Shown here: in pieces, positions 25,701 to 32,778 of the stretch
Numbering within the stretch: the stretch's first letter is position 1
How the letters are laid out: each line of letters opens with the position of its first letter
Assembly (NCBI GenBank): GCA_025930495.1
Contig: JAICOU010000006.1
Location: 1-42,894 of the forward strand
DNA: 42,894 bases
Direction of reading: 5' to 3'
From: Nitrososphaeraceae archaeon
Lineage (GTDB): Archaea > Thermoproteota > Nitrososphaeria > Nitrososphaerales > Nitrosopumilaceae
Notes under the pieces: generated by a model
What the model was told of the DNA's origin: nothing
Seen by the model: only the letters and a program-made list of their open reading frames with translations
The model's database searches: none
Program-made: the position numbers and the translations under genes

Positions 25701-26126
25701 ATCAACTTGAATCAAAGGCCATACATTGCCCAAAGTTACTGTGTTGTATGTTGGAATTTCTGACTTCCAGTTATCTGAATTGCCTTTAAAATAATTTACA
25801 ACTGCATCACTTTTCTCATGTCCTGTTGGAATTAAATCCCCATCTAGAAAAATTTCTTTTGTTATCCAACTAGTGTTGTTTTGAGCATTTGATAAATATA
25901 TGATATCTTTATTTGTAACATAAATATTTCCAGCAAATGTGTTAGCATAATATTTTACTGTATCATCTTTAATCTGACCAACGTTTTCTATAAATGGAGC
26001 ATTAATTGTTGTCAATTTCTGTTTAACATTATCTAAAAAAGTAATATTGTCCGATTCAATAATTTCATTAACAGAATAAGGCATTAAAGCTAAAATCACG
26101 GTTAAAAACAAAATAGATTTTATCAA
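22785..26126 (-). CDS. giant secreted protein with seven SBBP repeats and C-terminal WIKNNAKWW modules
   Basis: A 1113-residue exported protein with signal peptide (1-20, TTG start). Residues 35-235 match the N-terminal domain that usually precedes SBBP repeats (FIENVGQIKDDTVKYYANT). About 241-708 hold seven ~67-residue repeats of the form STFIGGSGxDxGYxI.LDSSGNVYITG..T.DFPTT.GAY..T..G..DVFVSKFN, expected to close a seven-bladed beta-propeller. A beta-rich region (about 720-1000) follows. Two copies of a WIKNNAKWWSSDEIDDQTF module end the protein. Probably a cell-surface binding protein; ligand unknown. Confidence 0.75.
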   Translation of the reverse strand: MIKSILFLTVILALMPYSVNEIIESDNITFLDNVKQKLTTINAPFIENVGQIKDDTVKYYANTFAGNIYVTNKDIIYLSNAQNNTSWITKEIFLDGDLIPTGHEKSDAVVNYFKGNSDNWKSEIPTYNTVTLGNVWPLIQVDLKAHGNNIEKIFTIFPGANISDIKTKFDGITKLDVDENGSLVIDTEKGKTVFSKPVAYQIIDGQKNNIPVSYTTDEMIYGFSVGKYNTNIPLVIDPLIASTFIGASGADDGTDIALDSSGNVYITGSTNDVAVDFPTTVGAYDTTQSGGTDVFVSKFNSNLTTLSASTFIGGSSSDTGYSIALDSSGNVYITGSTNDGITDYPTTIGAYNQTHSGIIDVFVSKFNSNLTTLSASTLIGGSGNDYGYGITVDSNSTIYITGETNAATNNFPTTVGAYNTTHNSAIGTPDVFVSKFNSDLTSLNASTFIGGNGGDAGEGISLDGSGNVYITGHTDSSTTLYPTTGGAYDTTQNGSTDVFVSKFNSNLTTLSASTFIGGGSVDWGYDITLDSTDNVYVTGYTDDHPTVFPITVGAYDTTHNGSYDVFVSKFNGNLTSLFASTLIGGSGFDYGYGITRDNSGNVYVTGRTADSATDFPTTVGAYNQTHSGSDDVFVSKFNSNLTTLSASTLIGGSGQDYGNSITRDSSGNIYVTGIATLATINLPTTVGAYDTTHNGSNDVFVSNLDCNLSSSNSTCTSQSLSESLGISDSVTTLTNVISTNVTAGISVTKTLPAAGTLEVTLPSTNKVSFTLPSGISGDVTVVTTNSGSSDASISFLGTVVDFTTASCTGGCTVAFNFTQAELTASGFSSSDIKIFHDSSGDGSFQTSEALTTTISTFSAGFTATASTPSTSKFAIGGVAGSVSANAAAGIGAAGHFLGFLKDNCDESGFGQGESLRVYEISYDKCDANQITILADTTCGPMKILVGKENNMNVAGMSSVQPYLNDEKRMIIINSPITSDVTEFSVVAKDNRDEFYEKISADQCSATKQYSFTTGYTSEQNNALPLSLPDWIKNNAKWWSSDEIDDQTFVNGIQYLIQHDVIFIQKNTTTENTDNTIPEWIKNNAKWWSSDEIDDQTFVNGIQYLVNNGVIKVD
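24010..25405 (-). repeat. seven tandem ~200-bp coding repeats (SBBP propeller blades)
   Basis: Seven in-frame repeats of about 200 bp inside the propeller gene. An identical stretch of about 50 bases starting GATGCAGAAAGTGTGG occurs at about 24187, 24589, 25010 and 25201, so several blades are nearly identical in DNA as well as protein. This points to recent duplication or gene conversion between blades. Confidence 0.85.
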
Positions 26127-26175
26127 ATTAGTTTAAGGTTATTTTATGAGGATAATAAACTTAAATCACATTATT

Positions 26176-26748
26176 TTATTTTAATGATACTTGTGGATAA
26201 TCTATCCACATTTCTTTATGTACAAAAGTTTGGTTATTTTTGTTATATTCACTGATCATTCCATATCCATTGGAAGCAGTCATGGATATGTATTCAAAAT
26301 AAATTGCAACAAATAAGGTGGCATCATTGTTTAAAACATCATCCCATATTGAATTATCTACAAAAAACCAATATTCTTTTTCCATGTGTGGTAAAAGAGG
26401 CCCTAGATCAAACTCAGATAATGATTCCTTAAGAGATTCTTTACCCAAAGGTTTTGTGGAAATAAGAGACTTTGCTTTGACTCCTGATGTAGGCAAGTCG
26501 CCAAAATTTTTAATTGTGATTGAGAATTGAATATTTCCATTAATTGAATTGTCTATTCTTCTAATTCCAGATGATGGTCCAATCCAAGGTCTCAAACGAT
26601 ATTCAGTTTCTATATTGTTCTTCTTTGTTACGGCTTCCAAATGCCTGAATGTCTTAAAGAGAGCAATAGCCAGAACTACAGTTCCAATACCAGTTAACCA
26701 ATGAGCAATAGTAGTCCAAAATTCTAAAGATAATAACATTTCATCCAT
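26176..26748 (-). CDS. membrane-anchored hypothetical protein
   Basis: A 190-residue protein. Residues 12-32 form one transmembrane helix (TIAHWLTGIGTVVLAIALF). The rest is soluble, with a beta-sandwich-like segment (NGNIQFSITIKNFGDLPTSG, EKEYWFFVD, ATLFVAIYFEY) resembling a small Ig-like fold. No recognised family name. A minus-strand GTTTATAC at 26765-26772 lies close upstream. The gene is divergent from the cyclase-like gene. ATG start. Confidence 0.6.
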   Translation of the reverse strand: MDEMLLSLEFWTTIAHWLTGIGTVVLAIALFKTFRHLEAVTKKNNIETEYRLRPWIGPSSGIRRIDNSINGNIQFSITIKNFGDLPTSGVKAKSLISTKPLGKESLKESLSEFDLGPLLPHMEKEYWFFVDNSIWDDVLNNDATLFVAIYFEYISMTASNGYGMISEYNKNNQTFVHKEMWIDYPQVSLK

Positions 26749-26764
26749 AATTTTTCTAAATTTT

Positions 26765-26772
26765 GTATAAAC
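26765..26772 (-). promoter_or_regulatory. TATA-like box for the 190-residue membrane protein
   Basis: The minus strand reads GTTTATAC about 20 nt before the ATG at 26748, in the 283-nt divergent spacer shared with the cyclase-like gene. Spacing is slightly short for a leaderless start. Confidence 0.35.
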
Positions 26773-27001
26773 TTAAGTATTTACAAAAAAGATGAATTCA
26801 ATTTCTCATTTTATCAAAGTGGTGAAAATCTTTGCCAAAATGGACAAGAAAAGTCTTAGAATTTTCCAGACTACCTATATCTTTTTGATGTGTAATAATG
26901 TCATGAGCAAAGCAAAGATCCCATATATTCCAGAAGATATACTTAGAAAGTAAAGTATTTTGAGATAGAGTTTAGAATTTTCTTTTGAATATTACATATT
27001 A

Positions 27002-27010
27002 CTTTAAAAA
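27002..27010 (+). promoter_or_regulatory. TATA-like box for the cyclase-like gene
   Basis: CTTTAAAAA centred 26 nt before the ATG at 27032, consistent with leaderless transcription. Confidence 0.45.
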
Positions 27011-27031
27011 TCCAAGAATCATTTTGAAATC

Positions 27032-28234
27032 ATGGATTTTACAGCCGAGCTAAAACTAATCCATGCAAATTTCTTTTTTGTAGATATTGTAGGATTGTCA
27101 GATATTTCAATGTCAACAAAAACACAGATCAAAAAAATCGAAACATTAAACAGATGTATTTCAGAATGTCATGCTTTCAAATCAGTTCCAAAAGAATCAT
27201 TGATAATGCTTCCAACAGGAGATGGATGCTGTCTTGGGTTTTTGCAAGGGCCTGAATTGCCGCTATTATTAGCAATTGAGCTTCATCATAAACTAGATGA
27301 ATACAACAAAGCAAAGATACCAAGTGAAACTGTCAGAGTAAGAGTTGGATTACATAGTGGAAATTGTTTTCTGGTAAATGATTTACTTGGAAACAGAAAC
27401 ACTTGGGGACCTGGAATAATTTATGCAAGAAGAGTCATGGACTTTGGCGATGACGGACACATACTAGTATCACCTACAATGGCAGAGGATCTGAGAGCAT
27501 TATCAGATGAGTACAGACATATGATTCATCCAGTTCACGATGTTGTCTTAAAACACGGACAAACAATGCTATTGTATTCAGTGTATGGAGATGGTTTTGG
27601 AAACAAAAAACATCCAGAGAAAGGAGCTGCAATTAGAAGCAAATATGGTGAAGAGACTATACGTCTTCAAAAAACGACATTATACCCATCAGTTAATGTT
27701 GAATTGACTGTGATGGATCCAAAAAAAATGCTTGTCCAACATAAGAGAACATATGAAGTGGTAAACACATCAAATGAGCCAATCAAAAATGTACTACATG
27801 GAATAGCAATGGATGTAAAAAAAGAAGACATTAGTGAACTTAACATCCAAGTTTATGACGAAAAACACAGAGAGTGCAAGATCACCAGTATCAATGTAGA
27901 TAGACCTGACTGTAAGGAATTTACAACAGAGTTTAGCGAACCAATAACTAAAGACGATACTGATAGAAAATACACTTTAGTGTATGAAGTAGAAGAGCCT
28001 GAGAGATATTTTGAGAATGCATTTTTGGTGGATTGTCAGCACTATATCATGTCATTCAAATATCCAACAGGAAGCGGCATAAAACAGCCTGAGATATATG
28101 AAATTAGCCAAGAATCAGAGACAAAAACCAAATCATCCATAATTCCAACAATAGAGAAAGGAGCCAATTATGAGGTTGTAAAATGGGAGATGGAAAATCT
28201 TCTAAAAGGTAAAACATTACGAATAGAATGGTAA
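27032..28234 (+). CDS. class III nucleotide cyclase-like protein with unknown C-terminal domain
   Basis: A 400-residue soluble protein. The N-terminal half (about 8-200) is a class III adenylate/guanylate cyclase fold. It has FVDIVGLSD with metal Asp18, PTGDG with Asp64, RVGLHSG (104-110) and WGPGIIYARRVMDFGDDGHILVSP with Arg134. At residue 130, where active cyclases carry the transition-state Asn (VNLAAR), this protein has Ile. The C-terminal half (about 215-400) is beta-rich (YEVVNTSNEPIKNVLHGIAM, FTTEFSEPI, YTLVYEVEEPERYF) and I do not recognise it. It may be a weak or altered nucleotide cyclase, or a nucleotide sensor. No obvious effector is fused to it. Confidence 0.75.
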   Translation: MDFTAELKLIHANFFFVDIVGLSDISMSTKTQIKKIETLNRCISECHAFKSVPKESLIMLPTGDGCCLGFLQGPELPLLLAIELHHKLDEYNKAKIPSETVRVRVGLHSGNCFLVNDLLGNRNTWGPGIIYARRVMDFGDDGHILVSPTMAEDLRALSDEYRHMIHPVHDVVLKHGQTMLLYSVYGDGFGNKKHPEKGAAIRSKYGEETIRLQKTTLYPSVNVELTVMDPKKMLVQHKRTYEVVNTSNEPIKNVLHGIAMDVKKEDISELNIQVYDEKHRECKITSINVDRPDCKEFTTEFSEPITKDDTDRKYTLVYEVEEPERYFENAFLVDCQHYIMSFKYPTGSGIKQPEIYEISQESETKTKSSIIPTIEKGANYEVVKWEMENLLKGKTLRIEW

Positions 28235-28486
28235 GTCAATAATGTGTAATTTTTCGAACACACTAGAAATAATATATTATTTTATCTAGTAATATTTGTG
28301 AGCAAAAATTACATTCCTGCAAAAATATTAAAGAAAATATCTAAAAAATTAGATGAAGATTAATTTATTGTAATAATCATTATTTACCGTATCCAGATTA
28401 TGCATAAAATTGGGCATTAAAGGATCAAAATATTCATTCTAACTGTAAATCGTCAAATGTGGCTAAAACACTAGAGAATCAAAATG

Positions 28487-28524
28487 CTCCTTGAGTGGCG
28501 CTCACAAAGCACCCACTCAAAGAG
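28487..28524. other. inverted repeat / candidate structured RNA
   Basis: CTCCTTGAGTGG (28487-28498) pairs with CCACTCAAAGAG (28513-28524) at 11 of 12 positions around a 14-nt loop. In an AT-rich spacer such a G/C-rich stem stands out. It may be a small RNA, a processing signal or a protein-binding site. No poly-T follows on either strand, so a simple terminator is less likely. Confidence 0.45.
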
Positions 28525-28596
28525 TATCTCCGCAGAAAACTCGATAAATAAAATCACGCTTAGTCATTAAAAAGTATTCCTGAGCATAGCTTTGAG

Positions 28597-28607
28597 ATTT
28601 TTATTAA
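28597..28607 (+). promoter_or_regulatory. TATA-like box that decides the start of the next gene
   Basis: TTTTTATTAAA centred about 27 nt before the ATG at 28629. A transcript beginning there would not include the alternative GTG at 28620, so the ATG is favoured. Confidence 0.45.
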
Positions 28608-28628
28608 AGTAATCACAAAGTGACAAAG

Positions 28629-29261
28629 ATGAAAACAAGATATTCGCTTATCATGGTATTGATAATCTTTAGTGCCGCATTATTGCCAAGTGTTTACGCC
28701 ACACCAACTGTTGAAATTTTAATGGAAAAGACTACTTTTAGATACTGTGAAAAATTATTTTACACCATAAAAGTCTCAGAAGTTACAGGAGAACCTGCAA
28801 TTATCCACATCAAAGACCAAGCAGACAAATCAAGTAGTGCAATCTCAATTCCAATATCCAATCAAACAAATCCAATTCCTTCAATGATTCCTTTTGAAGC
28901 AGAAATTTTTCCACTAGGCAAATATTTCATAGATGTAGAATATGCAGGTGCAAAAGACAGCGCAGAATTTGATTTAATTGATTCAGAAAATGTCTGTATT
29001 CCTGCATTGATGAAACAAGTTGCATTTAGTTGGATTAATGACAAAATGTCAGATGGATTTTTCATAGATGCAATAAACAAATTTGTAGACAAAAACATTA
29101 TCAACATACCAGATAAAATAAATGAAAAAAATCTTGAGAGCATACACATTCCAAAATGGACAAAAAATACAGTAGGATGGTGGCTTGAAGACAAAATTTC
29201 AGATAATGAATTTTCTCAAGTAATTCAATACCTAATTAATAAAGAGATTATTGTAATTTAA
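28629..29261 (+). CDS. secreted protein with WxxDKxSDxxF modules
   Basis: A 210-residue exported protein. The start is the ATG at 28629, giving a textbook signal peptide MKTRYSLIMVLIIFSAALLP followed by SVYA. Residues 25-120 form a small beta-rich domain with two Cys. Two C-terminal modules follow: AFSWINDKMSDGFFIDAI and WTKNTVGWWLEDKISDNEF, each ending in a short Ile-rich strand (NIINI, EIIVI). They are degenerate relatives of the WIKNNAKWW modules in the giant propeller protein. Probable surface protein; ligand unknown. Confidence 0.65.
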   Translation: MKTRYSLIMVLIIFSAALLPSVYATPTVEILMEKTTFRYCEKLFYTIKVSEVTGEPAIIHIKDQADKSSSAISIPISNQTNPIPSMIPFEAEIFPLGKYFIDVEYAGAKDSAEFDLIDSENVCIPALMKQVAFSWINDKMSDGFFIDAINKFVDKNIINIPDKINEKNLESIHIPKWTKNTVGWWLEDKISDNEFSQVIQYLINKEIIVI

Positions 29262-29317
29262 AAATAACCACACTATCTAGAATAGTTTTTAATAAGAAAT
29301 TTTTTACCAAGATGAAA

Positions 29318-30139
29318 TTATTTCTTGCTCTTGCTTGCTTTGGACATTATAGCCAGGACAAGTCCAATAATACCTGCGATGATAAATGAACCAACTAGTC
29401 CAACGATTAATTGAGTTCCTAGTCCTCTAGCAGGAGCTTCAGAAGTTGGTTCAGCTACACAAACACCATCTGTTAGAACAGTGCCAGGTCCACATCTTTC
29501 ATCCAAAACACAAACATCATCTTTGAGAACTGTTCCAACACCACATTCAGTTTTTGGTGTTTCAACTGCTGGTGTCTCTTCTGGTACTTGTTCTTCAACT
29601 GCTGGTGTCTCTTCTGGTACTGGTTCTTCTATTGGTTCTTCAACTGCTGGTTCTTCAACTGGTTCAGTGACAGGTGAATAAAATTGAGAGCCAATAATTT
29701 CAACTTCTTCAGTTCCAGCAGGTAATTCAATACTTAGAGTTCTACTTTGAGGAGTTGTTTCAATTTCAGAATATGTTGGTTCATCACCATCTGCTAAAAC
29801 AATAAAGTCATCATCATCTCCTTGATAAATAGAATCAAAGAGGCTTCGTTCAAGTGTAATTTCCAAAATTCCAGGTGAACCAGAAACATCCACGCTGATA
29901 ATTAGCGAAATAAAATCAGGATCTGCATCGATTCCAGAAACAGTTACTCCAGTACCAGTATATTCAACATCATACGAAGTACCATCTACATCTACAGAAG
30001 CAGTCTCTGCATAGACAAAGGCCGAAGAAAATATTGCAACAATGATTAATCCAATTGAGATTTTGACTAGTGAACCCATACTAGGCATATTTTTCCCCAA
30101 TCTTTGAGATTGTATGGATACAGCTTGATTTTTCTGCAC
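29318..30139 (-). CDS. surface protein with Pro/Glu stalk and C-terminal anchor
   Basis: A 273-residue protein. The GTG start at 30139 is chosen because GGAGGTT precedes it by 7-8 nt; an internal ATG 17 codons later also opens before the signal peptide. A hydrophobic segment (about 26-43) precedes a beta domain to about residue 155. A Pro/Glu/Val repeat stalk (PVPEETPAVEEQVPEETPAV) follows, then two short Cys units (CGVGTVLKDDVC, CGPGTVLTDGVC), then a C-terminal membrane helix with a KASKSKK end. Layout of a stalked, membrane-anchored surface protein. Family unknown. Confidence 0.65.
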   Translation of the reverse strand: MQKNQAVSIQSQRLGKNMPSMGSLVKISIGLIIVAIFSSAFVYAETASVDVDGTSYDVEYTGTGVTVSGIDADPDFISLIISVDVSGSPGILEITLERSLFDSIYQGDDDDFIVLADGDEPTYSEIETTPQSRTLSIELPAGTEEVEIIGSQFYSPVTEPVEEPAVEEPIEEPVPEETPAVEEQVPEETPAVETPKTECGVGTVLKDDVCVLDERCGPGTVLTDGVCVAEPTSEAPARGLGTQLIVGLVGSFIIAGIIGLVLAIMSKASKSKK

Positions 30140-30146
30140 AAAGATT

Positions 30147-30153
30147 AACCTCC
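30147..30153 (-). promoter_or_regulatory. Shine-Dalgarno site deciding a GTG start
   Basis: The minus strand reads GGAGGTT 7-8 nt before the GTG at 30139. Strong ribosome-binding sites are rare in this window, so this gene probably has a leadered mRNA, unlike most neighbours. Confidence 0.55.
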
Positions 30154-30239
30154 AAATCCGTCTTAAAAAGAATGAGACGAGATTTAATCACGTATCAGTC
30201 AAGCTTTTTTGGTTATTTTTATTCGTGCAGGAAAAATAC

Positions 30240-31172
30240 TTAGATTACGCCTCGGAGTATTTGGATAATCTTTTCTCCGATTATGTTGGCTGCCAAAGAC
30301 TGAGCCTCTTTTGTTTGGGCACCAATGTGTGGGGTAAGAATCACATTATCTAGTTCTGCTAATTTGTTTCCTGTTGCAGGCTCTTTCTCAAAAACATCCA
30401 ATGCTGCACCGCCTAGATTACCATTTTTTAATGCATCATACAAAGCATCCTCATCAACTACTCCACCTCGTGAAGTGTTGATAATTTTTGCAGTCTTTTT
30501 CATAGTAGACATTTTTTGAGCATTAAGCAAATGATATGTAGAATCCAATAATGGAACGTGAATTGAAATATAATCAGAACTTTGCAACAAGGTATCTAGA
30601 TCAGCTTTCATCAATCCAACTTCTTTAGCAAATTCCTCATCAATTGGAATTACATCGTAACCAATAATATTCATGTTAAGTGCTCTTGCAAGTCGTCCCA
30701 ATCTTTTTCCAATGTTTCCCAGTCCAACAATTCCAAGATATTTGCCTCGAAGTTCAGTTCCTTTTAATTCATTTTTTAGCCACTGTCCATTTCTAATTGC
30801 TCTATCTCCTCTTGCAGTTTGTCTTGCCAATGACAACATTAATCCTAAAACTAGCTCAGCTACTGCATTCATTGCACCTTCTGCTGCATTAATTACACGG
30901 ATATTTTTTTCTTTAGCTGCCACTTGATCAACATTGTCCAGTCCAACTCCAACACGTGCAATAATTTTACACTTGTCAGCTTTTTCAATCATCTCTTTTG
31001 TAAGAGTTGTTCTGCTTCTAACAATTACAATGTTGAAATTAGAAATTTTTTCTTTGATTTGATCAGGAGTAATCTTTGGCTCATATGAAACTTTCAAGCC
31101 ATTATCTTGCAATATTTTATTTAAAACAGGATCTACTTCATCACATATCAAAACAGAATCATCAAATCCCAT
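30240..31172 (-). CDS. serA: D-3-phosphoglycerate dehydrogenase-like oxidoreductase
   Basis: A 310-residue cytosolic NAD-dependent D-2-hydroxyacid dehydrogenase. The NAD-binding GLGNIGKRLG near residue 150, the catalytic Arg in NTSRGGVVDEDAL, Glu in DVFEKEPA and His in TPHIGAQT are all present. It lacks the C-terminal ACT or ASB domain of longer SerA proteins, as is common in archaea. It probably converts 3-phosphoglycerate to 3-phosphohydroxypyruvate for serine synthesis; another 2-hydroxyacid substrate is possible. ATG start. Downstream of nirK on the same strand with a 72-nt gap. Confidence 0.85.
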   Translation of the reverse strand: MGFDDSVLICDEVDPVLNKILQDNGLKVSYEPKITPDQIKEKISNFNIVIVRSRTTLTKEMIEKADKCKIIARVGVGLDNVDQVAAKEKNIRVINAAEGAMNAVAELVLGLMLSLARQTARGDRAIRNGQWLKNELKGTELRGKYLGIVGLGNIGKRLGRLARALNMNIIGYDVIPIDEEFAKEVGLMKADLDTLLQSSDYISIHVPLLDSTYHLLNAQKMSTMKKTAKIINTSRGGVVDEDALYDALKNGNLGGAALDVFEKEPATGNKLAELDNVILTPHIGAQTKEAQSLAANIIGEKIIQILRGVI

Positions 31173-31244
31173 AGAATAAAGAAAAAATCTATAGAATATA
31201 ATTCATTAAAAATTGAAAAATAGAAAAAGATAGGGTGTTACTAC

Positions 31245-32657
31245 CTATGGTATTGGTGGTAGAGTTGGTACAATATCCCATAAGGGTAATGCACCATTTG
31301 CTATTTTCTCAGAAGCAACTTCATCAGTGTATAGACCATGAACATTGAGTGCTGGGTGTGCAATACTGTTCATTCCCATTGGTGGGACAGCGTTGCTTGG
31401 GTTGCCCAATGCATAAGCATATGATGGTACTGGTGCTGGAATAACTCCTGCATCGACCAATCTTGGGTTCAATCCAAATGGATCACCTGCTACAAATACT
31501 GTAGCGGCACCAGTGTAAATTGCTGCATAGTCGTGATTAACTGCTGCATATGCACCTGGTTCATCAAATACCAAATCAACTATCATTCCTTGTGAGCCAC
31601 CTAGCATCCATGTTTCGGTTGCTCCGGATTGTACTCTGTTACCTTGTGTAACTCTGTCTAGGATTTCTCCAACAATGTGGAAGAATACTGGTTCGTTACC
31701 TTGGTTTTCAACAAAGAGTCTCACATGTTGTCCGTTCTCAACGAACAATGGTTGTGATTGGTACTGCTTTAGTTCAAGTCCATTCCATGGTTGTGCAACA
31801 AAGATGTTCTTGTTTGCATCGCCTTTAACGAGCAAGTTGTGAACCATGTTTGGTACATAACCAAATTGCATTCCGTTAACAACTGTTGCAGTGTTATGAT
31901 GTTGGAACATTGCTCCTGCATCATAGTTGCCTTCAGGTGTAAGGTACAATTGGTTGTATTGGAGTGTGAACTCTAATGCATCTGCATCGTAGAACTGTCT
32001 GTCTAAAGATACTTTGCCGTTATTAACTGAAGTTTTCTCTACCGCTAGTTTCTTGTATCCATTGACTGGGTCAACTATTGCAATTCCGTACATGCCGGAA
32101 AGAACGTGTTGATCCATACCAATTAGGTGGACACCGGAACAATGGTATTTGAAAATACCAGCTGATTCAGCAATGTAGCAGTATTGACTTGTTTCACCCG
32201 GATTAACGGATTCAAAGTTTCCTGCTGACATTTGTGATGCATGCATGTCGTTACCGTGACCAGTAACTTCATCTGCTGGAATTGTTAGTGTCATTTTTAC
32301 GACATCACCTTGAGTGACTCTTAGTGTTGGTCCTGGGACTTCTCCACTAAAGGTCATTGCATTGTATGTCTTTCCTCCCATGATTGGAAGTGTAACACTT
32401 TCACCAGTCAAATTAAACTCGACGATATTTCGTCCAGTTTCTGCTAGTGCACCACAATCAGTTACTGCGAATGCCTCTGGCATTACAAGCTGTAAACCGC
32501 CCATTTGGTGGATTTGTTCAATTACATTGACATCCATTTTTGAGGCGTCAAGTGATTGTCCACTAATTTGGGTTTGTGTGTATGTGCTTCCGAATAGCGT
32601 TGCCCCCATTACAGCTACTGCTGCAATTGTAAAGAGCATACTGATACGCTTATTCAT
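31245..32657 (-). CDS. nirK: thaumarchaeal copper nitrite reductase NirK
   Basis: A 470-residue exported copper enzyme reducing nitrite to nitric oxide, a central nitrogen-cycle protein of ammonia-oxidising archaea. Signal peptide 1-20. All metal ligands align with bacterial NirK: type 1 copper His134, Cys173, His184 and Met189; type 2 copper His139, His172 and His375 (VNHDY). The catalytic pair is Asp137 (NDMH) and His327 (FFHIVG). A distinctive ~70-residue C-terminal extension (about 395-470, Pro/Gly-rich) is typical of the archaeal form. A TATA-like box lies about 27 nt upstream. Confidence 0.95.
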   Translation of the reverse strand: MNKRISMLFTIAAVAVMGATLFGSTYTQTQISGQSLDASKMDVNVIEQIHQMGGLQLVMPEAFAVTDCGALAETGRNIVEFNLTGESVTLPIMGGKTYNAMTFSGEVPGPTLRVTQGDVVKMTLTIPADEVTGHGNDMHASQMSAGNFESVNPGETSQYCYIAESAGIFKYHCSGVHLIGMDQHVLSGMYGIAIVDPVNGYKKLAVEKTSVNNGKVSLDRQFYDADALEFTLQYNQLYLTPEGNYDAGAMFQHHNTATVVNGMQFGYVPNMVHNLLVKGDANKNIFVAQPWNGLELKQYQSQPLFVENGQHVRLFVENQGNEPVFFHIVGEILDRVTQGNRVQSGATETWMLGGSQGMIVDLVFDEPGAYAAVNHDYAAIYTGAATVFVAGDPFGLNPRLVDAGVIPAPVPSYAYALGNPSNAVPPMGMNSIAHPALNVHGLYTDEVASEKIANGALPLWDIVPTLPPIP

Positions 32658-32680
32658 TATGCAACGTGATCAGCAGATCC

Positions 32681-32690
32681 TATATAATAA
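32681..32690 (-). promoter_or_regulatory. TATA-like box for nirK
   Basis: The minus strand reads TTATTATATA, centred about 27 nt before the nirK ATG. It is one of the cleanest TATA sequences in the window, fitting the strong expression known for this gene in related archaea. Confidence 0.55.
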
Positions 32691-32778
32691 TTCGCATTAA
32701 TTCTTAAAAGTAATAAACGTGATTTCAAAAAAATGCCAGAAAAAGAATGAATAGTGGGAAATTAAAGGCAAGATTGAT

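Larger units (their letters stand above)
28235..28628. other. 394-nt spacer with a hairpin and no clear gene
   Basis: Between the cyclase-like gene and the next secreted protein. It contains a 21-codon GTG frame (28298-28363) and a 28-codon ATG frame (28484-28570) that overlaps a strong hairpin. Neither looks like a protein I recognise. The last 35 nt hold the downstream gene's TATA-like box. The stretch 28487-28560 is locally richer in G/C than its surroundings. Confidence 0.5.

Noticed and set aside
26792-26953. 53-codon plus-strand ORF (MNSISHFIKVVKIFAKMDKK...) in the divergent spacer before the cyclase-like gene
   Set aside because: Unremarkable composition, no recognised motif, and it covers the region needed for the divergent promoters. 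Left uncalled without conservation data.
28298-28363. 21-codon GTG frame in the spacer after the cyclase-like gene
   Set aside because: Too short, Lys-rich and AT-biased; expected by chance in this composition.
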